Positions 1 through 8,647 of a stretch of DNA of 64,000 bases are shown piece by piece (positions within the stretch are counted from its first letter, which is position 1; the number at the start of each line of letters is the position of its first letter). This DNA comes from Archangium lansingense. GTDB taxonomy: Bacteria; Myxococcota; Myxococcia; Myxococcales; Myxococcaceae. A program made the position numbers and the translations under genes. Location of the stretch: NCBI RefSeq assembly GCF_026626635.1, contig NZ_JAPNKA010000001.1, positions 10,028,501 through 10,092,500 on the forward strand. Direction: 5' to 3'. The notes under the pieces were generated by a model, which saw only the letters and a program-made list of their open reading frames with translations, searched no databases and was not told the DNA's origin.

Positions 1-893
1 CCATCAACGTCCCCGTCGCCCCCGACTTCCGCGCGGATGTGAACGCCATGCGCGCCGCCATCGGCCCGCGCACCGTGCTCGTCGTCGGCTCGGCGCCTTC
101 GTACCCGCACGGGGTGATGGACCCCATCTCCGAGCTCGCCGCCATGGCCCAGGAGAAGGGCGTCCTCTTCCATGTGGATGCCTGCCTCGGCGGATTCCTC
201 CTGCCCTTCGCGAAGCGGCTCGGCCATGACATCCCCGACTTCGACTTCGCCGTGCCCGGCGTCACCAGCCTCTCGGCGGACCTGCACAAGTACGGCTACG
301 CCGCCAAGGGCGCCTCCATCGTGCTCTACCGCACGCCCGAGCTGCGCCGGCACCAGTTCTTCACCTACGCCGGTTGGAGCGGCGGCATCTACGCCTCGCC
401 CTCCATGGCCGGCACCCGCCCCGGTGGCGCCATCGCCGCGGCCTGGGCCATCCTCAAGTACCTCGGCGAGGAGGGCTACCTGCGGCTGGCCCGCACGGTG
501 CTCGACACGTCGAAGGCGCTGCGCGAGGGCATCGCCGCCGTCCCCGGGCTCCGGTTGCTGGGTCGGCCCCCACTGAGCGTCTTCGCCTTCACCTCGGACA
601 CCCTGGACGTCTACGCGCTGGGCGATGCCATGGAGGCGCGCGGCTGGAAGCTGGACCGGCAGATGATGCCTCCCGCGCTGCATCTGATGGTGACGCCCGC
701 GCATGCCGCAGTGGTGGAGCCCTTCCTCGCGGACCTGCGCGCGTGCGCCGCCAGCCTCGCCTCCGGTGAGCCCGCCCCGGATGGCAGCGCGGCCATGTAC
801 GGCATGCTGGGCGCCCTCCCCGACCCCAAGGACGCCGAGGGCTTCATCCTCCAGTTCATGGACGGGCTGTACGACGCCTCCGAGCAGGAGTGA
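1..893 (+). CDS. sphingosine-1-phosphate lyase-like PLP-dependent decarboxylase (5' truncated by window edge)
   Basis: The reading frame is open from base 3, so the N terminus lies outside the window. The visible part is the C-terminal two thirds of a fold-type I PLP enzyme. FHVDACLGGFLLP carries the conserved Asp of the cofactor pocket, and SADLHKYGYAAKG contains the Schiff-base lysine in the arrangement of sphingosine-1-phosphate lyases rather than the generic glutamate decarboxylase form. The family splits phosphorylated long-chain bases into a fatty aldehyde and phosphoethanolamine, so a role in sphingoid-base turnover is inferred. The next gene starts 4 bases after the stop, suggesting cotranscription with the DUF819 protein and possibly the outer-membrane protein after it. 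A broader amino-acid decarboxylase activity cannot be excluded without the N terminus. Confidence 0.82.
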   Translation, partial: INVPVAPDFRADVNAMRAAIGPRTVLVVGSAPSYPHGVMDPISELAAMAQEKGVLFHVDACLGGFLLPFAKRLGHDIPDFDFAVPGVTSLSADLHKYGYAAKGASIVLYRTPELRRHQFFTYAGWSGGIYASPSMAGTRPGGAIAAAWAILKYLGEEGYLRLARTVLDTSKALREGIAAVPGLRLLGRPPLSVFAFTSDTLDVYALGDAMEARGWKLDRQMMPPALHLMVTPAHAAVVEPFLADLRACAASLASGEPAPDGSAAMYGMLGALPDPKDAEGFILQFMDGLYDASEQE

Positions 894-897
894 GTTC

Positions 898-2034
898 ATG
901 AATACAACGGGGCTCTTCCAAGTCCTCGCCCTCGTGGGCTTCCCGGGGCTCGCCCTGCTCGCCGCGCGCTACTTCAAGCCCGTGGCCTGGGTAGGCCCCG
1001 TGGTGGTCTGCTACGCCTTCGGCATCATCCTGGGCAACGTGCCGGGGCTCGGGTTGCAGGAGCGGTTGAGCCTCTCGGTGAGCGAGGCCGCCGTGCCCCT
1101 CGCCATCCCCCTGCTCCTCTTCACCACCAACGTCCCCCGGTGGCTGCGGCTCGCGCGTCCCACGCTGCTGTCCTTCGGACTGGCCTGCCTGTCCGCCATG
1201 GTGAGCGCCGCGGTCGTGGGCTTCGCCCTCTCGGACCGCTCGGACGAGTGGTGGAAGATGTCCGGCATGCTGGTGGGCGTCTACACGGGCGGCACCGCCA
1301 ACATGAACGCCATCGGGCTGGCGCTCCGGGTCCGCGAGGAGACCCTCATCCTCCTCAACACCGCGGACATTGTCGTCGGCGCCATCTACCTCCTCATCCT
1401 GGTGACGGTGGCACAGCGGATTGCCCTCCTCTTCCTGCCTCGCTTCCCGAATGCCACCGGCTGGGACGACAACGAGGCGCAGGAGGCTCAGCGGGGGCCG
1501 GGCCTCACCTGGAGCAGGATGCGCGGCATGGCCCTGGCCTTCCTCCTCGCCGCGCTCATCGTGGGCGTGTCCGTGGGAGGGACGATCCTGGTGTTCGGCT
1601 CACTGGAGGCGCCAGTGGTGCTGCTGCTCATCACCTCGCTGAGCCTGGCCGCGTCCTTCGTGCCCACCGTGCGCGAGCTGCCGGGCAGCTACGAGATGGG
1701 AGACTACGCACTGCTCGTCTTCTGCGTGGCCGTCGGCACACTCGCGGACGCGAGCCGCATGCAGAACACGGGCCTCTTCGTCTTCGTCTTCTGCGCCAGC
1801 GTGGTGGTGCTCGCCGTGGCGCTCCACTTCGCCCTGGCCGCTCTCTTCCGCATCGACGCGGACACCGCCCTCATCACCTCCACCGCCACCATCTTCGGTC
1901 CGCCCTTCATCGGCCCGGTGGCGCGCGCGCTGCGCAACCGCGAGCTCATGGTGTCCGGCCTCACCACCGGCATCATGGGCTACGCCGTGGGCACTTACCT
2001 CGGACTCGCCGTGGCCTGGCTGCTGCGGCCCTGA
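898..2034 (+). CDS. DUF819 family integral membrane protein
   Basis: This 378-residue protein is almost entirely hydrophobic, with about ten predicted membrane helices beginning near residue 8 and ending in the last 20 residues. It matches the DUF819 (YjcL-like) family in its glycine-rich segments, for example YTGGTANMNAIG near residue 135 and the C-terminal run around TSTATIFGPPFIGPVAR. The family resembles sodium-dependent or anion transporters, but no substrate is established. The ATG at 898 follows the lyase stop closely and is preferred over in-frame codons upstream, which would lie inside the previous gene. It sits in the cytoplasmic membrane. Linkage to the lyase is suggestive of handling a product or counter-ion, but that is only inference. 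Confidence 0.85.
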   Translation: MNTTGLFQVLALVGFPGLALLAARYFKPVAWVGPVVVCYAFGIILGNVPGLGLQERLSLSVSEAAVPLAIPLLLFTTNVPRWLRLARPTLLSFGLACLSAMVSAAVVGFALSDRSDEWWKMSGMLVGVYTGGTANMNAIGLALRVREETLILLNTADIVVGAIYLLILVTVAQRIALLFLPRFPNATGWDDNEAQEAQRGPGLTWSRMRGMALAFLLAALIVGVSVGGTILVFGSLEAPVVLLLITSLSLAASFVPTVRELPGSYEMGDYALLVFCVAVGTLADASRMQNTGLFVFVFCASVVVLAVALHFALAALFRIDADTALITSTATIFGPPFIGPVARALRNRELMVSGLTTGIMGYAVGTYLGLAVAWLLRP

Positions 2035-2051
2035 CGTACCTGGAGTCATCC

Positions 2052-3416
2052 ATGTATCCGACTCGGACGACGTGGGCAGTCGTGTTGACCGCCGCCCTGG
2101 CCACCACCCCCGCGTGGGCAGAGGAGGCCCCCAAGGAAGCCCTCGAGGCCCCCAGCAGCGCGCCGGCTCCAGTGCCCGCGTCCGCGCCCGCCCAAGCGCC
2201 CCGGACGGGCTGGGGCGTGCAGGGTCTGCCGCTGGTCAACTTCAACAGCGATGAGGGCTTCGGCTACGGCGCACGGCTGATGGTGGTGGACTCGGGCGAT
2301 GGCACCCAGCGGCCCTACCGCCTGGCCTTCGTGGCGCAGTTCTTCCAGACAACGGCCGGCCTGGGCATGCACCGCCTCATCGTGGACGCACCGGGCTTGC
2401 TGTCTTCCCCCTGGCGCCTGGGTGTGGATGTCAGCCTGCTCAACGACCGTTTCTCGCCGTACTACGGACAGGGAGGCTCGGCGGCTTACGAGCCGGCTTT
2501 CTCCGCGTGCGAGGACCGCGGTGCGCTGGAGTCAGACCCCAATGCCTGCCCGGGCAACCCGAACTTCCGCGGCCTGCGCTACTACACCTTCGAGCAGCGC
2601 TCCCTGCCGAGCGTGATGCTGAACGTGCGCCGGCCCCTGAGTGGCCCCTGGCAGGTGGCGCTGGGCTACCGCTTCCGCCTCACCACCGTGCACATGCGCT
2701 ACAGCGCGAAGGACCTGGGGCAGTCGCGCGACTCGCGGCTGGTGGAGGACGCTCGCGCGGGGTTGCTCACCGGGTTGAGCGGAGACTCGGACGCGCCCGC
2801 CTCCTTCCGCACCGCCGAGGTGACCGCGGGCCTGCTGTTGGATACGCGCGACAACGAGCCGGCCCCCATTCGCGGCATGTTCCACGAGCTCGCGCTCCGC
2901 GGAGCCGCCGGGGTGACGGGCAGCGCCTTCTCCTACTGGGGCGCCACCGCCAACCTGCGCTTCTATCACCCCGTGGTGGACGACCGGCTCGTGGCCGCCC
3001 TGCGCCTCTTCGTCGATGTGATGGGCGGAGATGTCCCCTTCGTCCTCCTCTCCTCCTTCAGCGGCGTGGAGTGGCGCGAGGGCTGGGGCGGTATCGGCGG
3101 CGTGTACACCGCGCGCGGTATCTTGAAGAACCGGCTGCAAGGACAGGTGAAGGCGCTCGCCAACGGAGAGCTGCGGTGGAAGTTCCTCTCGGTGGCCCCC
3201 TGGAACCAGGGGCTGGACTTCACCCTCGTCGCCTTCCTCGACGCCGGACAGTCCTGGACGGACCTGCGCTTCCTCGACAGCGGGCTCCCTCGCTACGCGG
3301 GCGGTGGCGGGCTTCGCATCGCCTGGGAGGACAACTTCATCCTCCGGCTCGATTACGGCGTCAGCCCTCGCGACGGAACCTCGGGGTTCTACCTGGACTT
3401 CAACCACCTGTTCTGA
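2052..3416 (+). CDS. BamA/TamA-like outer-membrane beta-barrel protein
   Basis: The 454-residue product starts with a signal peptide (about residues 1-25, ending AWA-EE), followed by a Pro/Ala-rich linker to about residue 55. The rest alternates aromatic and polar residues as in an outer-membrane barrel and ends in NHLF with a terminal phenylalanine. A GMFHELALRG strand and late motifs such as GGGGLRIAWEDNFILRLDYG resemble the surface-antigen (Omp85 C-terminal) fold. No POTRA repeats are evident, so it is more likely a barrel-only member than BamA itself. The ATG at 2052 is 17 bases after the DUF819 stop. Function is unknown; export or insertion of an envelope component is a reasonable guess. 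Confidence 0.8.
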   Translation: MYPTRTTWAVVLTAALATTPAWAEEAPKEALEAPSSAPAPVPASAPAQAPRTGWGVQGLPLVNFNSDEGFGYGARLMVVDSGDGTQRPYRLAFVAQFFQTTAGLGMHRLIVDAPGLLSSPWRLGVDVSLLNDRFSPYYGQGGSAAYEPAFSACEDRGALESDPNACPGNPNFRGLRYYTFEQRSLPSVMLNVRRPLSGPWQVALGYRFRLTTVHMRYSAKDLGQSRDSRLVEDARAGLLTGLSGDSDAPASFRTAEVTAGLLLDTRDNEPAPIRGMFHELALRGAAGVTGSAFSYWGATANLRFYHPVVDDRLVAALRLFVDVMGGDVPFVLLSSFSGVEWREGWGGIGGVYTARGILKNRLQGQVKALANGELRWKFLSVAPWNQGLDFTLVAFLDAGQSWTDLRFLDSGLPRYAGGGGLRIAWEDNFILRLDYGVSPRDGTSGFYLDFNHLF

Positions 3417-3421
3417 GGGGG

Positions 3422-4030
3422 CTACTGCTCCAGCGCCCTCTCGATTCGCCGGCGCAGCGCGTCCTCCGACATCGCTCCCCGCTGCGCGTCGATTACCCGG
3501 CCCTCTCGGTCCAGGAAGTAGAGCGTCGGCAACGCCGTAATCTGAAACGCCGCTGCCATCTCGTCCGGCGCGTACACCACGTACGGCGCCAGGTCCGGCA
3601 TCCGGCTCACCACATACTCTTCCACGAACAGCGGCGCGTCCGGCATCTCGTCGCGGCTCGCCGCCACGAACACCAGCCCCTTCGACTCGTACTCCTTCGC
3701 CAGCTTGATGAGATGGGGCATCTCAGCCTGGCACGGCGGGCACCACGTCGCCCAGAAGTCCAACATCACCACCTTGCCCCGCAGATCCGTCAGCGACATC
3801 TTCTTGCCGTCGTACGTCTGCATCGAGATGGACGGCGCCGTCGTCCCGTCCGACGCCAGTCGCGACCGCAGCGCCTCCTGCACCCCCAGGTACGCCAGCC
3901 CCGCCAGGCCCAGCAGCGCCGTCACCACCAGCAGGACCTTGCTCCACCCATGCTGCTCGGGCTTCGGCGCGCTCCCCTCGCCCACCTGCTCCAGCCGCCC
4001 CTCGGCGTCTCCGTTCCGCTGCTCCGTCAC
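3422..4030 (-). CDS. TlpA-like membrane-anchored thioredoxin
   Basis: The 202-residue protein has a charged cytoplasmic N terminus, one membrane helix at about residues 31-50, and a periplasmic thioredoxin fold. The active site is WCPPC (Cys97 and Cys100), followed by the cis-proline segment TALPTLYFLDREGRV. Such TlpA/ResA proteins reduce disulfides of exported proteins, often cytochromes. The start is taken as GTG at 4030 because its first bases overlap the TGA of the upstream gene (GTGA). An earlier in-frame ATG would sit deep inside that gene. It is therefore translationally coupled to the zinc-ribbon/CFI-box protein, and its periplasmic redox role may concern the cysteines of that partner. 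It converges with the outer-membrane protein gene. Confidence 0.9.
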   Translation of the reverse strand: MTEQRNGDAEGRLEQVGEGSAPKPEQHGWSKVLLVVTALLGLAGLAYLGVQEALRSRLASDGTTAPSISMQTYDGKKMSLTDLRGKVVMLDFWATWCPPCQAEMPHLIKLAKEYESKGLVFVAASRDEMPDAPLFVEEYVVSRMPDLAPYVVYAPDEMAAAFQITALPTLYFLDREGRVIDAQRGAMSEDALRRRIERALEQ

Positions 4031-5109
4031 GTGCCTGCGCTCCTCGTCGTCTTCAACACCCGGTGCACCTGCTTCAGCACCCCACGGACCCCTCGCCTCA
4101 CCCCCGGCCTCCTCACCACCCACTCCGCCACCCCTGGCCCATACCGGTAGTACACCCGGATGAATTCCCGCCCCATCCCGTGGCGGCGCAGCACCTCGTC
4201 ACGGAACTCCCGGAACGCCACCAGCTCCGGTGCCCCCTCCCCGAACGCCGCCGTCACCACGAAGCACGAGCCCGCCGGCGAGATCCACATCAGCCGGTTG
4301 TTCGTCAGGTTCAGCACCACCTTCAGCTCGCGCGCCTCGGTGTACAGGAAGACCAGCAGGTCCCTCCGTGCCACCGGGAACTCCTCGCCGCTCGCCTCCT
4401 CGAACTCGATGCGCGCGCTGCCCGAGCCCCTCACCTCGTCCACCGTGAAGTAGTAGCGCCGGGAGCTGCTCTTGTGCTCGATCTCCAGCCCGCGCAGCTC
4501 GCCGAAGTACGCGAGGAAGGGCGTACCGCACGCCGGGCACACGTAGCGGCGCGTCCCCGGCCCCGTCACATACCCGTAGTCGTTGATGCGCTTGCAGCCC
4601 GTGTTGGGGCAGACGAGCTTCACCTGCGCCACCGACTCCTGCCGCGGATCGAAGCGCGAGGCCCCCGACGTCCGGTCATACACCGGCTGCGGCGCCGTCT
4701 CCTTCGTCCCGAGCGCCCGCGTGGGGTGTGCCAGCCGCTCCAGCTCCAACGCCCGCCGCCACGCCTCCTCCGCCTGCACCAACCGCCCGCCCTCCGTGTG
4801 GCACAGCGCCTCGCCATGAGCCTTCAGCGCCGCGAGGATTCGCTCCGTGGCCTCCCAATGCCCCGCCTCGCGCGCCACCGCCAACGCCAGCGCCAGCACC
4901 TTCTCCAACTCCGGCAACAGCGACTCCGCTGCCTTTCGGGCTGGATCCTCCGCCCGGTGGTACACCGGCGGCTCGGGAATTCGGGCAAACAGCGCCAGCG
5001 CCTGCGCGCGCAACTGCTCCTGCGCTTCCTGCGCTCGCGGAAGGGATATCGTCGCCGCCCGCTGCTGGGCGGCCTGGAAGAGCTCGTCGGGCTGCAAGGC
5101 CGCGCACAT
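4027..5109 (-). CDS. zinc-ribbon protein with C-terminal CFI-box domain
   Basis: The 360-residue protein has an Ala/Leu-rich helical N-terminal half (about 1-140) that looks coiled and TPR-like. A zinc ribbon follows at about 170-205, built from CPNTGC and CPACG. The C-terminal segment starts SCFVVTAAFG near residue 285 and continues with charged helices (EFRDEVLRRHGMG, VYYRYGPGVAEWV). That last part matches the CFI-box-CTERM domain, usually written CFIATAAYG, which occurs at the ends of many bacterial proteins and whose function is unknown. No signal peptide is visible. Its stop overlaps the GTG of the thioredoxin gene, so the two are probably one operon, transcribed divergently from the small membrane protein at 5211. 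Confidence 0.8.
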   Translation of the reverse strand: MCAALQPDELFQAAQQRAATISLPRAQEAQEQLRAQALALFARIPEPPVYHRAEDPARKAAESLLPELEKVLALALAVAREAGHWEATERILAALKAHGEALCHTEGGRLVQAEEAWRRALELERLAHPTRALGTKETAPQPVYDRTSGASRFDPRQESVAQVKLVCPNTGCKRINDYGYVTGPGTRRYVCPACGTPFLAYFGELRGLEIEHKSSSRRYYFTVDEVRGSGSARIEFEEASGEEFPVARRDLLVFLYTEARELKVVLNLTNNRLMWISPAGSCFVVTAAFGEGAPELVAFREFRDEVLRRHGMGREFIRVYYRYGPGVAEWVVRRPGVRRGVRGVLKQVHRVLKTTRSAGT

Positions 5110-5210
5110 TAGAGTCCCCCCCGTCCGCTGTCAGCGCTCTTCCCCTCCTCCTGACAGAAACTGGCCGACCTCCCCTCCCCCATGTATGAGGGGGTAGGAG
5201 GATGTGAACC

Positions 5211-5501
5211 ATGGGCTTCTTGAAGTTCCTGGTGTGGACGGGCTGTGCGGTGGGACTCGGGGTCTTCCTGGCGAGCGGGGAGATCGATGGGCGGCCGCCG
5301 CTGGAGTACGTGCAGCGGGAGTGGAAGCGGCACGTGCAGCCGACCCAGGTGGAGAAGGTGAAGGGCGAGCTGCGTGACGCGCTCGACGAGGCCAAGGACG
5401 CCGTCAACCGGACGACGAAACAGGCCGCCTCGGCGCCTCGCGAGCGCATCACCAACGAGGATCGGGCGGCGATCGACCGCATCATCGCCCAGAAGAAGTA
5501 G
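5211..5501 (+). CDS. small membrane-anchored hypothetical protein
   Basis: The 96-residue protein has one hydrophobic segment at about residues 3-22 and then a basic, charged helical tail that could form a coiled coil (about 45-75, KVKGELRDALDEAKDAVNR). I do not recognise a family. The ATG follows GTAGGAGGATGTGAACC, giving a good Shine-Dalgarno sequence. The spacer to the divergent gene at 5109 holds a GC-rich inverted repeat (CCCCCAT and ATGAGGGGG, around 5176-5195) that may be regulatory. The tail resembles YtxH-like anchors, but the similarity is weak. Confidence 0.75.
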   Translation: MGFLKFLVWTGCAVGLGVFLASGEIDGRPPLEYVQREWKRHVQPTQVEKVKGELRDALDEAKDAVNRTTKQAASAPRERITNEDRAAIDRIIAQKK

Positions 5502-5590
5502 GGTTCCCCACCCTTGCCGGGCACCCCGCTTCCCCTCCGGTCCCCCCCTCCCTAGCTTCTCCCGAAGCGGGCGGGGTCGGAGGCGGGACG

Positions 5591-6769
5591 ATGACGGGTG
5601 GACGGTGGTGGAGGAGTGTCTCGCTGGCGACGTTGCTGTGCGGCACCCTGGGCGCGCCAGCCTGGGGAGCCCGGCGCGGAGAGAGCGAGCGGCTGTGGGT
5701 GGAGGCGCAACAGCACTCCGTCCGCCAGGAACGTTCCGTGCTGAGCCAGGTGGCCCGGGCAGCCATGCCCGCGGTGGTGTCCATCACCACACGCCAGCCA
5801 GGCACCAACGCCGAGGGCGAGTCGCAGAAGGGCATCGGCTCGGGCGTCATCATCCATGCGGACGGCTACATCCTCACCAGCGCCCACGTCATCGAGGGCG
5901 CGGAGGAGATCTCCATCTCCGTGCTCTCCGAGCGCGGCTACCCCGAGGAGTACCCCGCCGAGCTGGTGGGCGAGGACGAGCGCACGGACTTCGCGCTGCT
6001 GAAGGTGGACGCGGGGCGCAAGCTGCCGGTGCTCAAGCTGGCGTCGGCCTCGCGGGTGGACGTGGGGGACTGGGTGGTGGTGATCGGCAACCCCTTCGGG
6101 CTGACGCACTCGGTGACGGCGGGCGTGGTGAGCGCCAAGGGCCGCACGGACGTGACGCCCAACGGGCGCGACGGGGACTTCGACTACATGCAGGTGGACG
6201 CCTCCATCAACCCGGGCAACTCGGGCGGACCGGTGCTGGACGTGCACGGGGACGTGGTGGCCATCGCCAACGCCGTCAACGTGGCGGGCCAGGGCATCGG
6301 CTTCGCCATCCCGGTGGACATCGCCAAGGCGGTGGTGCCGCACCTGCAGAAGTACGGGCGCGTGCGCCGCGGGTGGATGGGCGTGTCCGTGCTGGACTGC
6401 ACCCCGGACGCCGTCGAGGCCTACGGGCTGGCTCGCGCCCGGGGCGTGGTGGTGTCGGAGGTGACGGATGGAGGCCCCGCCTCACGCGCCGGGCTCCAGG
6501 TGGGTGACGTCATCGAGGGCCTGGACACCTCGAAGGTGGAGCGCGCCGCCCCGCTGCGCTGGCAGGTGGCGGCCCGAGGGGTGGGCCACAGCGTGGTGCT
6601 CCGCGTGCGCCGAGGGGAGCGACCCCTGAGGCTGAGGGTGAAGCTCGAGGAGCTCCCCGCCGAGGGCCCGGAGGTCGCCCCCACCGCCGCCGCCCCCTCC
6701 AAGGGCGCCCGCCCCGAGGGACAGCCGGGAATAGGGGGCAGCGGTGGCTCGGACGCTCCCTCTCCATAA
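5591..6769 (+). CDS. HtrA/DegP-type periplasmic serine protease with PDZ domain
   Basis: This 392-residue protein has a signal peptide (about 1-26, cleaving near AWG-AR) and a trypsin-like S1C protease domain at about 50-250. The catalytic triad is visible: His99 in LTSAHVIEG, Asp133 in RTDFALLKV and Ser211 in NPGNSGGPV. A single PDZ domain spans about 275-355 (GVVVSEVTDGGPASRAGLQVGD). The C terminus is a Pro/Ala-rich low-complexity tail. One PDZ makes it DegS-like in layout, but it has a cleavable signal rather than an anchor. It should act in periplasmic protein quality control or stress signalling. It appears monocistronic. Confidence 0.92.
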   Translation: MTGGRWWRSVSLATLLCGTLGAPAWGARRGESERLWVEAQQHSVRQERSVLSQVARAAMPAVVSITTRQPGTNAEGESQKGIGSGVIIHADGYILTSAHVIEGAEEISISVLSERGYPEEYPAELVGEDERTDFALLKVDAGRKLPVLKLASASRVDVGDWVVVIGNPFGLTHSVTAGVVSAKGRTDVTPNGRDGDFDYMQVDASINPGNSGGPVLDVHGDVVAIANAVNVAGQGIGFAIPVDIAKAVVPHLQKYGRVRRGWMGVSVLDCTPDAVEAYGLARARGVVVSEVTDGGPASRAGLQVGDVIEGLDTSKVERAAPLRWQVAARGVGHSVVLRVRRGERPLRLRVKLEELPAEGPEVAPTAAAPSKGARPEGQPGIGGSGGSDAPSP

Positions 6770-6912
6770 GCCCGAAAAACGGGGGGGATGAGCCCGCCTC
6801 CCCGCCTGCCTCCTTGCGTTCCGATACGGCCAGAGCTACAGACAGCGCCTTTGCGCCCCGCGGGTCCCTCCATGGTGACGCGAGGCACCGTTATCGCAAC
6901 AGGAGCATTTCC

Positions 6913-7179
6913 ATGGCTGAAGCAAAGAAGACGACCCTGAAGAAGTGGCCCCGCGTGGCCAAGGCCGGTGGCAAGAAGGCCTGCAGTGTCGAGGGCTGCA
7001 AGCGTCCCTACCGCGCCAAGAGCTACTGCTTCTTCCACTTCAAGAAGTGGCGGCAGGGCGAGCTGCCCCACGCCCGTTACCGCACCTGCTCCAAGCCGGA
7101 CTGCCGCGTGAAGACGGCCAAGGCCGGCCTGTGCGAGAAGCACTACGGCGAGACGTACAAGAAGGCCGAAGCCGCCTAG
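6913..7179 (+). CDS. small basic cysteine-rich (zinc-finger-like) protein
   Basis: The 88-residue protein is strongly basic, with a Lys-rich N terminus (KKTTLKKWPRVAKAGGKK). Two Cys/His clusters follow: CSVEGCKRPYRAKSYCFFH at about 24-42, and CSKPDCRVKTAKAGLCEKH at about 60-78. The two clusters are internal repeats of a CxxxxC-x8-9-CxxxH pattern, suggesting two small zinc fingers. Proteins of this kind are annotated in myxobacteria as vegetative proteins, but I know of no proven function; nucleic-acid binding is plausible. The ATG follows AGGAGCATTTCC, a clear ribosome site. Its stop overlaps the convergent methyltransferase stop by 4 bases. Confidence 0.82.
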   Translation: MAEAKKTTLKKWPRVAKAGGKKACSVEGCKRPYRAKSYCFFHFKKWRQGELPHARYRTCSKPDCRVKTAKAGLCEKHYGETYKKAEAA

Positions 7180-7961
7180 CCGTCCTGGCTGGGACCTCGC
7201 GAGGGCGCTCCCTTTCCGGGAGTGCCCTTGCCCCCGGCCATCGCTCGTCCCACGTGCTTGAAGGCCGTGAGCCATAGCTCCGCCTCGCGCTGGGTGAGCT
7301 CCGCACGCAACAGACTCAGCTCCAGCTCACGCAGGATGTGCTCCGGCGCCTGCGGGTTGAGGAACTGCGCCTCCAGCATCACCTGCCGCATCCGCTCGCC
7401 CAGCGCGCGCACCGTCCCCATCTTCGCGCCCTGCTGCTCCAACGCCACCGGGGCCACCGCCTCCGCGGGCTTCCGACCCTCGCGAGAGCACAGGTAGAGC
7501 AGCACCGCCGTCGCCTGCGCCAGGTTCATCGACGGCTGCACCTCGCTGGTGGGGATGACGAGGAAGTCCGTGCAGAAGGCCAGCTCCTCATTGGACAGCC
7601 CCCGCTGTTCTCCACCCATCACCAGCGCCACCCTCCCCCGCCGGCTCTGATCCGCCAGCCGCGCCACCGCCTCCTCGGGGGTGAGGGCCACGCGCCCCTC
7701 GATTTGGGTGCGAGAAGTGGTGCCAACTGCGTACACGCAGTCCTTGAGGGCCTCGGGGAGGTTCTGGGCCACGGCCATGGCGTCCAGGACCGAGTCCCCT
7801 TTGACGGCCAGACGCTCGGCCGAGCGGAAGGCGTAGGTGGCAGGATCTGAGAGGATGAGGCGGGAAAAGCCGAAATTGGCCATCACCCGAGCCACCGCCC
7901 CCAGGTTGTCCGGTGATCGCGTCTGGTGGAGAACGACGGTCAAGTTCACAGCGGCAAGCAT
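7176..7961 (-). CDS. trmJ: SpoU/TrmJ-type tRNA 2'-O-methyltransferase
   Basis: The 261-residue protein carries the three SpoU-family motifs: SPDNLGAVARVMANFGF at about 16-32, the central MGGEQRGLS at about 115-123, and PSMNLAQATAVLLY at about 143-156. Motifs 2 and 3 form the knotted SAM-binding site. The C-terminal helical extension with RELELSLLRAELTQREAELW (about 210-230) is typical of TrmJ, which methylates position 32 of several tRNAs. A rRNA methyltransferase of the same superfamily is the alternative. It is transcribed divergently from the lipoprotein at 8014, with a 52-base promoter region between them. Confidence 0.85.
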   Translation of the reverse strand: MLAAVNLTVVLHQTRSPDNLGAVARVMANFGFSRLILSDPATYAFRSAERLAVKGDSVLDAMAVAQNLPEALKDCVYAVGTTSRTQIEGRVALTPEEAVARLADQSRRGRVALVMGGEQRGLSNEELAFCTDFLVIPTSEVQPSMNLAQATAVLLYLCSREGRKPAEAVAPVALEQQGAKMGTVRALGERMRQVMLEAQFLNPQAPEHILRELELSLLRAELTQREAELWLTAFKHVGRAMAGGKGTPGKGAPSRGPSQDG

Positions 7962-8013
7962 GCCTCCGAGTTTAGCTTTCCGTGTCAGACCCGCATCGGT
8001 ATATTCCCGGGTG

Positions 8014-8601
8014 ATGCGTCGCTGGGTCGCAAGCCTGCTCCTCTCTCTCGTAACCCTGACCGGTTGTGGCGTCGGGGGTGCCCCCGTGCGCGCTTCGCTG
8101 GGCGCGCGTCAAGCACTCACCAATCCGCCCGAGCTGCTCGAGTTCGAGACGTCCTCCACTCGCCTGGAGCTGTACCGCGAGGTGGCCCGCATCTCCGAGC
8201 TGGAGGCGGGCCAGGCCGCACAGGCTCCGGTGCTGTTCCCCATCACACAGCAAGGTGAGCTGGTGGCGGCCCCGGGCTTCGAGGCGCGGACGGATCTGCT
8301 CCTGGCGCCGGACGCGGGCGCGCCGCTGCAGCTGATCTTCGATGGGCGGGCAGGCGAGCGTTGGCCGGAGGATCGGCGCGAGGGCCTACAGGGTCTGTCC
8401 GAGCGCGAGGCGGCCGAGCTGGTCGCCCGGACGCTGCTGGCCCACTGGCGAATCAACCCGTCGGGAGTGGTGCAGGTGGATCGGGCTTCGGCCGCGCCGT
8501 ACGCAGCGGCATACGTGGACGGCATCCTGCGCATTAACCCGGCGTTCCTGTACATGGCGGCGGCCCAAGGTCCCGCTTCCCTGCCGGGCGCGGGTCAGTA
8601 G
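8014..8601 (+). CDS. hypothetical lipoprotein
   Basis: The 195-residue product begins MRRWVASLLLSLVTLTGCG, a lipoprotein signal with a TLTGC lipobox (Cys18). The mature part is about 175 residues with no family I recognise. It is acidic and contains LLAPDAGAPLQLIFDGR and a C-terminal AAAYVDGILRINPAFLYMAA. A GTG one codon earlier (8011) is an equally possible start. Earlier in-frame codons would run into the divergent promoter and destroy the signal. It lies 46 bases before purC, so cotranscription is possible. Confidence 0.78.
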   Translation: MRRWVASLLLSLVTLTGCGVGGAPVRASLGARQALTNPPELLEFETSSTRLELYREVARISELEAGQAAQAPVLFPITQQGELVAAPGFEARTDLLLAPDAGAPLQLIFDGRAGERWPEDRREGLQGLSEREAAELVARTLLAHWRINPSGVVQVDRASAAPYAAAYVDGILRINPAFLYMAAAQGPASLPGAGQ

Positions 8602-8647
8602 AGTCGCGCCTCCTTCCCGCCCCGTGTCGGGGCTCGAGGCGCCTCCT

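Noticed and set aside
2507..4150. A 547-codon open frame on the plus strand
   Set aside because: It is rich in Arg/Pro/Leu, runs through the outer-membrane protein gene in another frame and antisense to the thioredoxin gene; a GC-rich shadow frame.
5173..5200. Inverted repeat in the divergent region before the small membrane protein, as a terminator or operator
   Set aside because: The arms contain a bulge and there is no T-tract; not specific enough to list separately.
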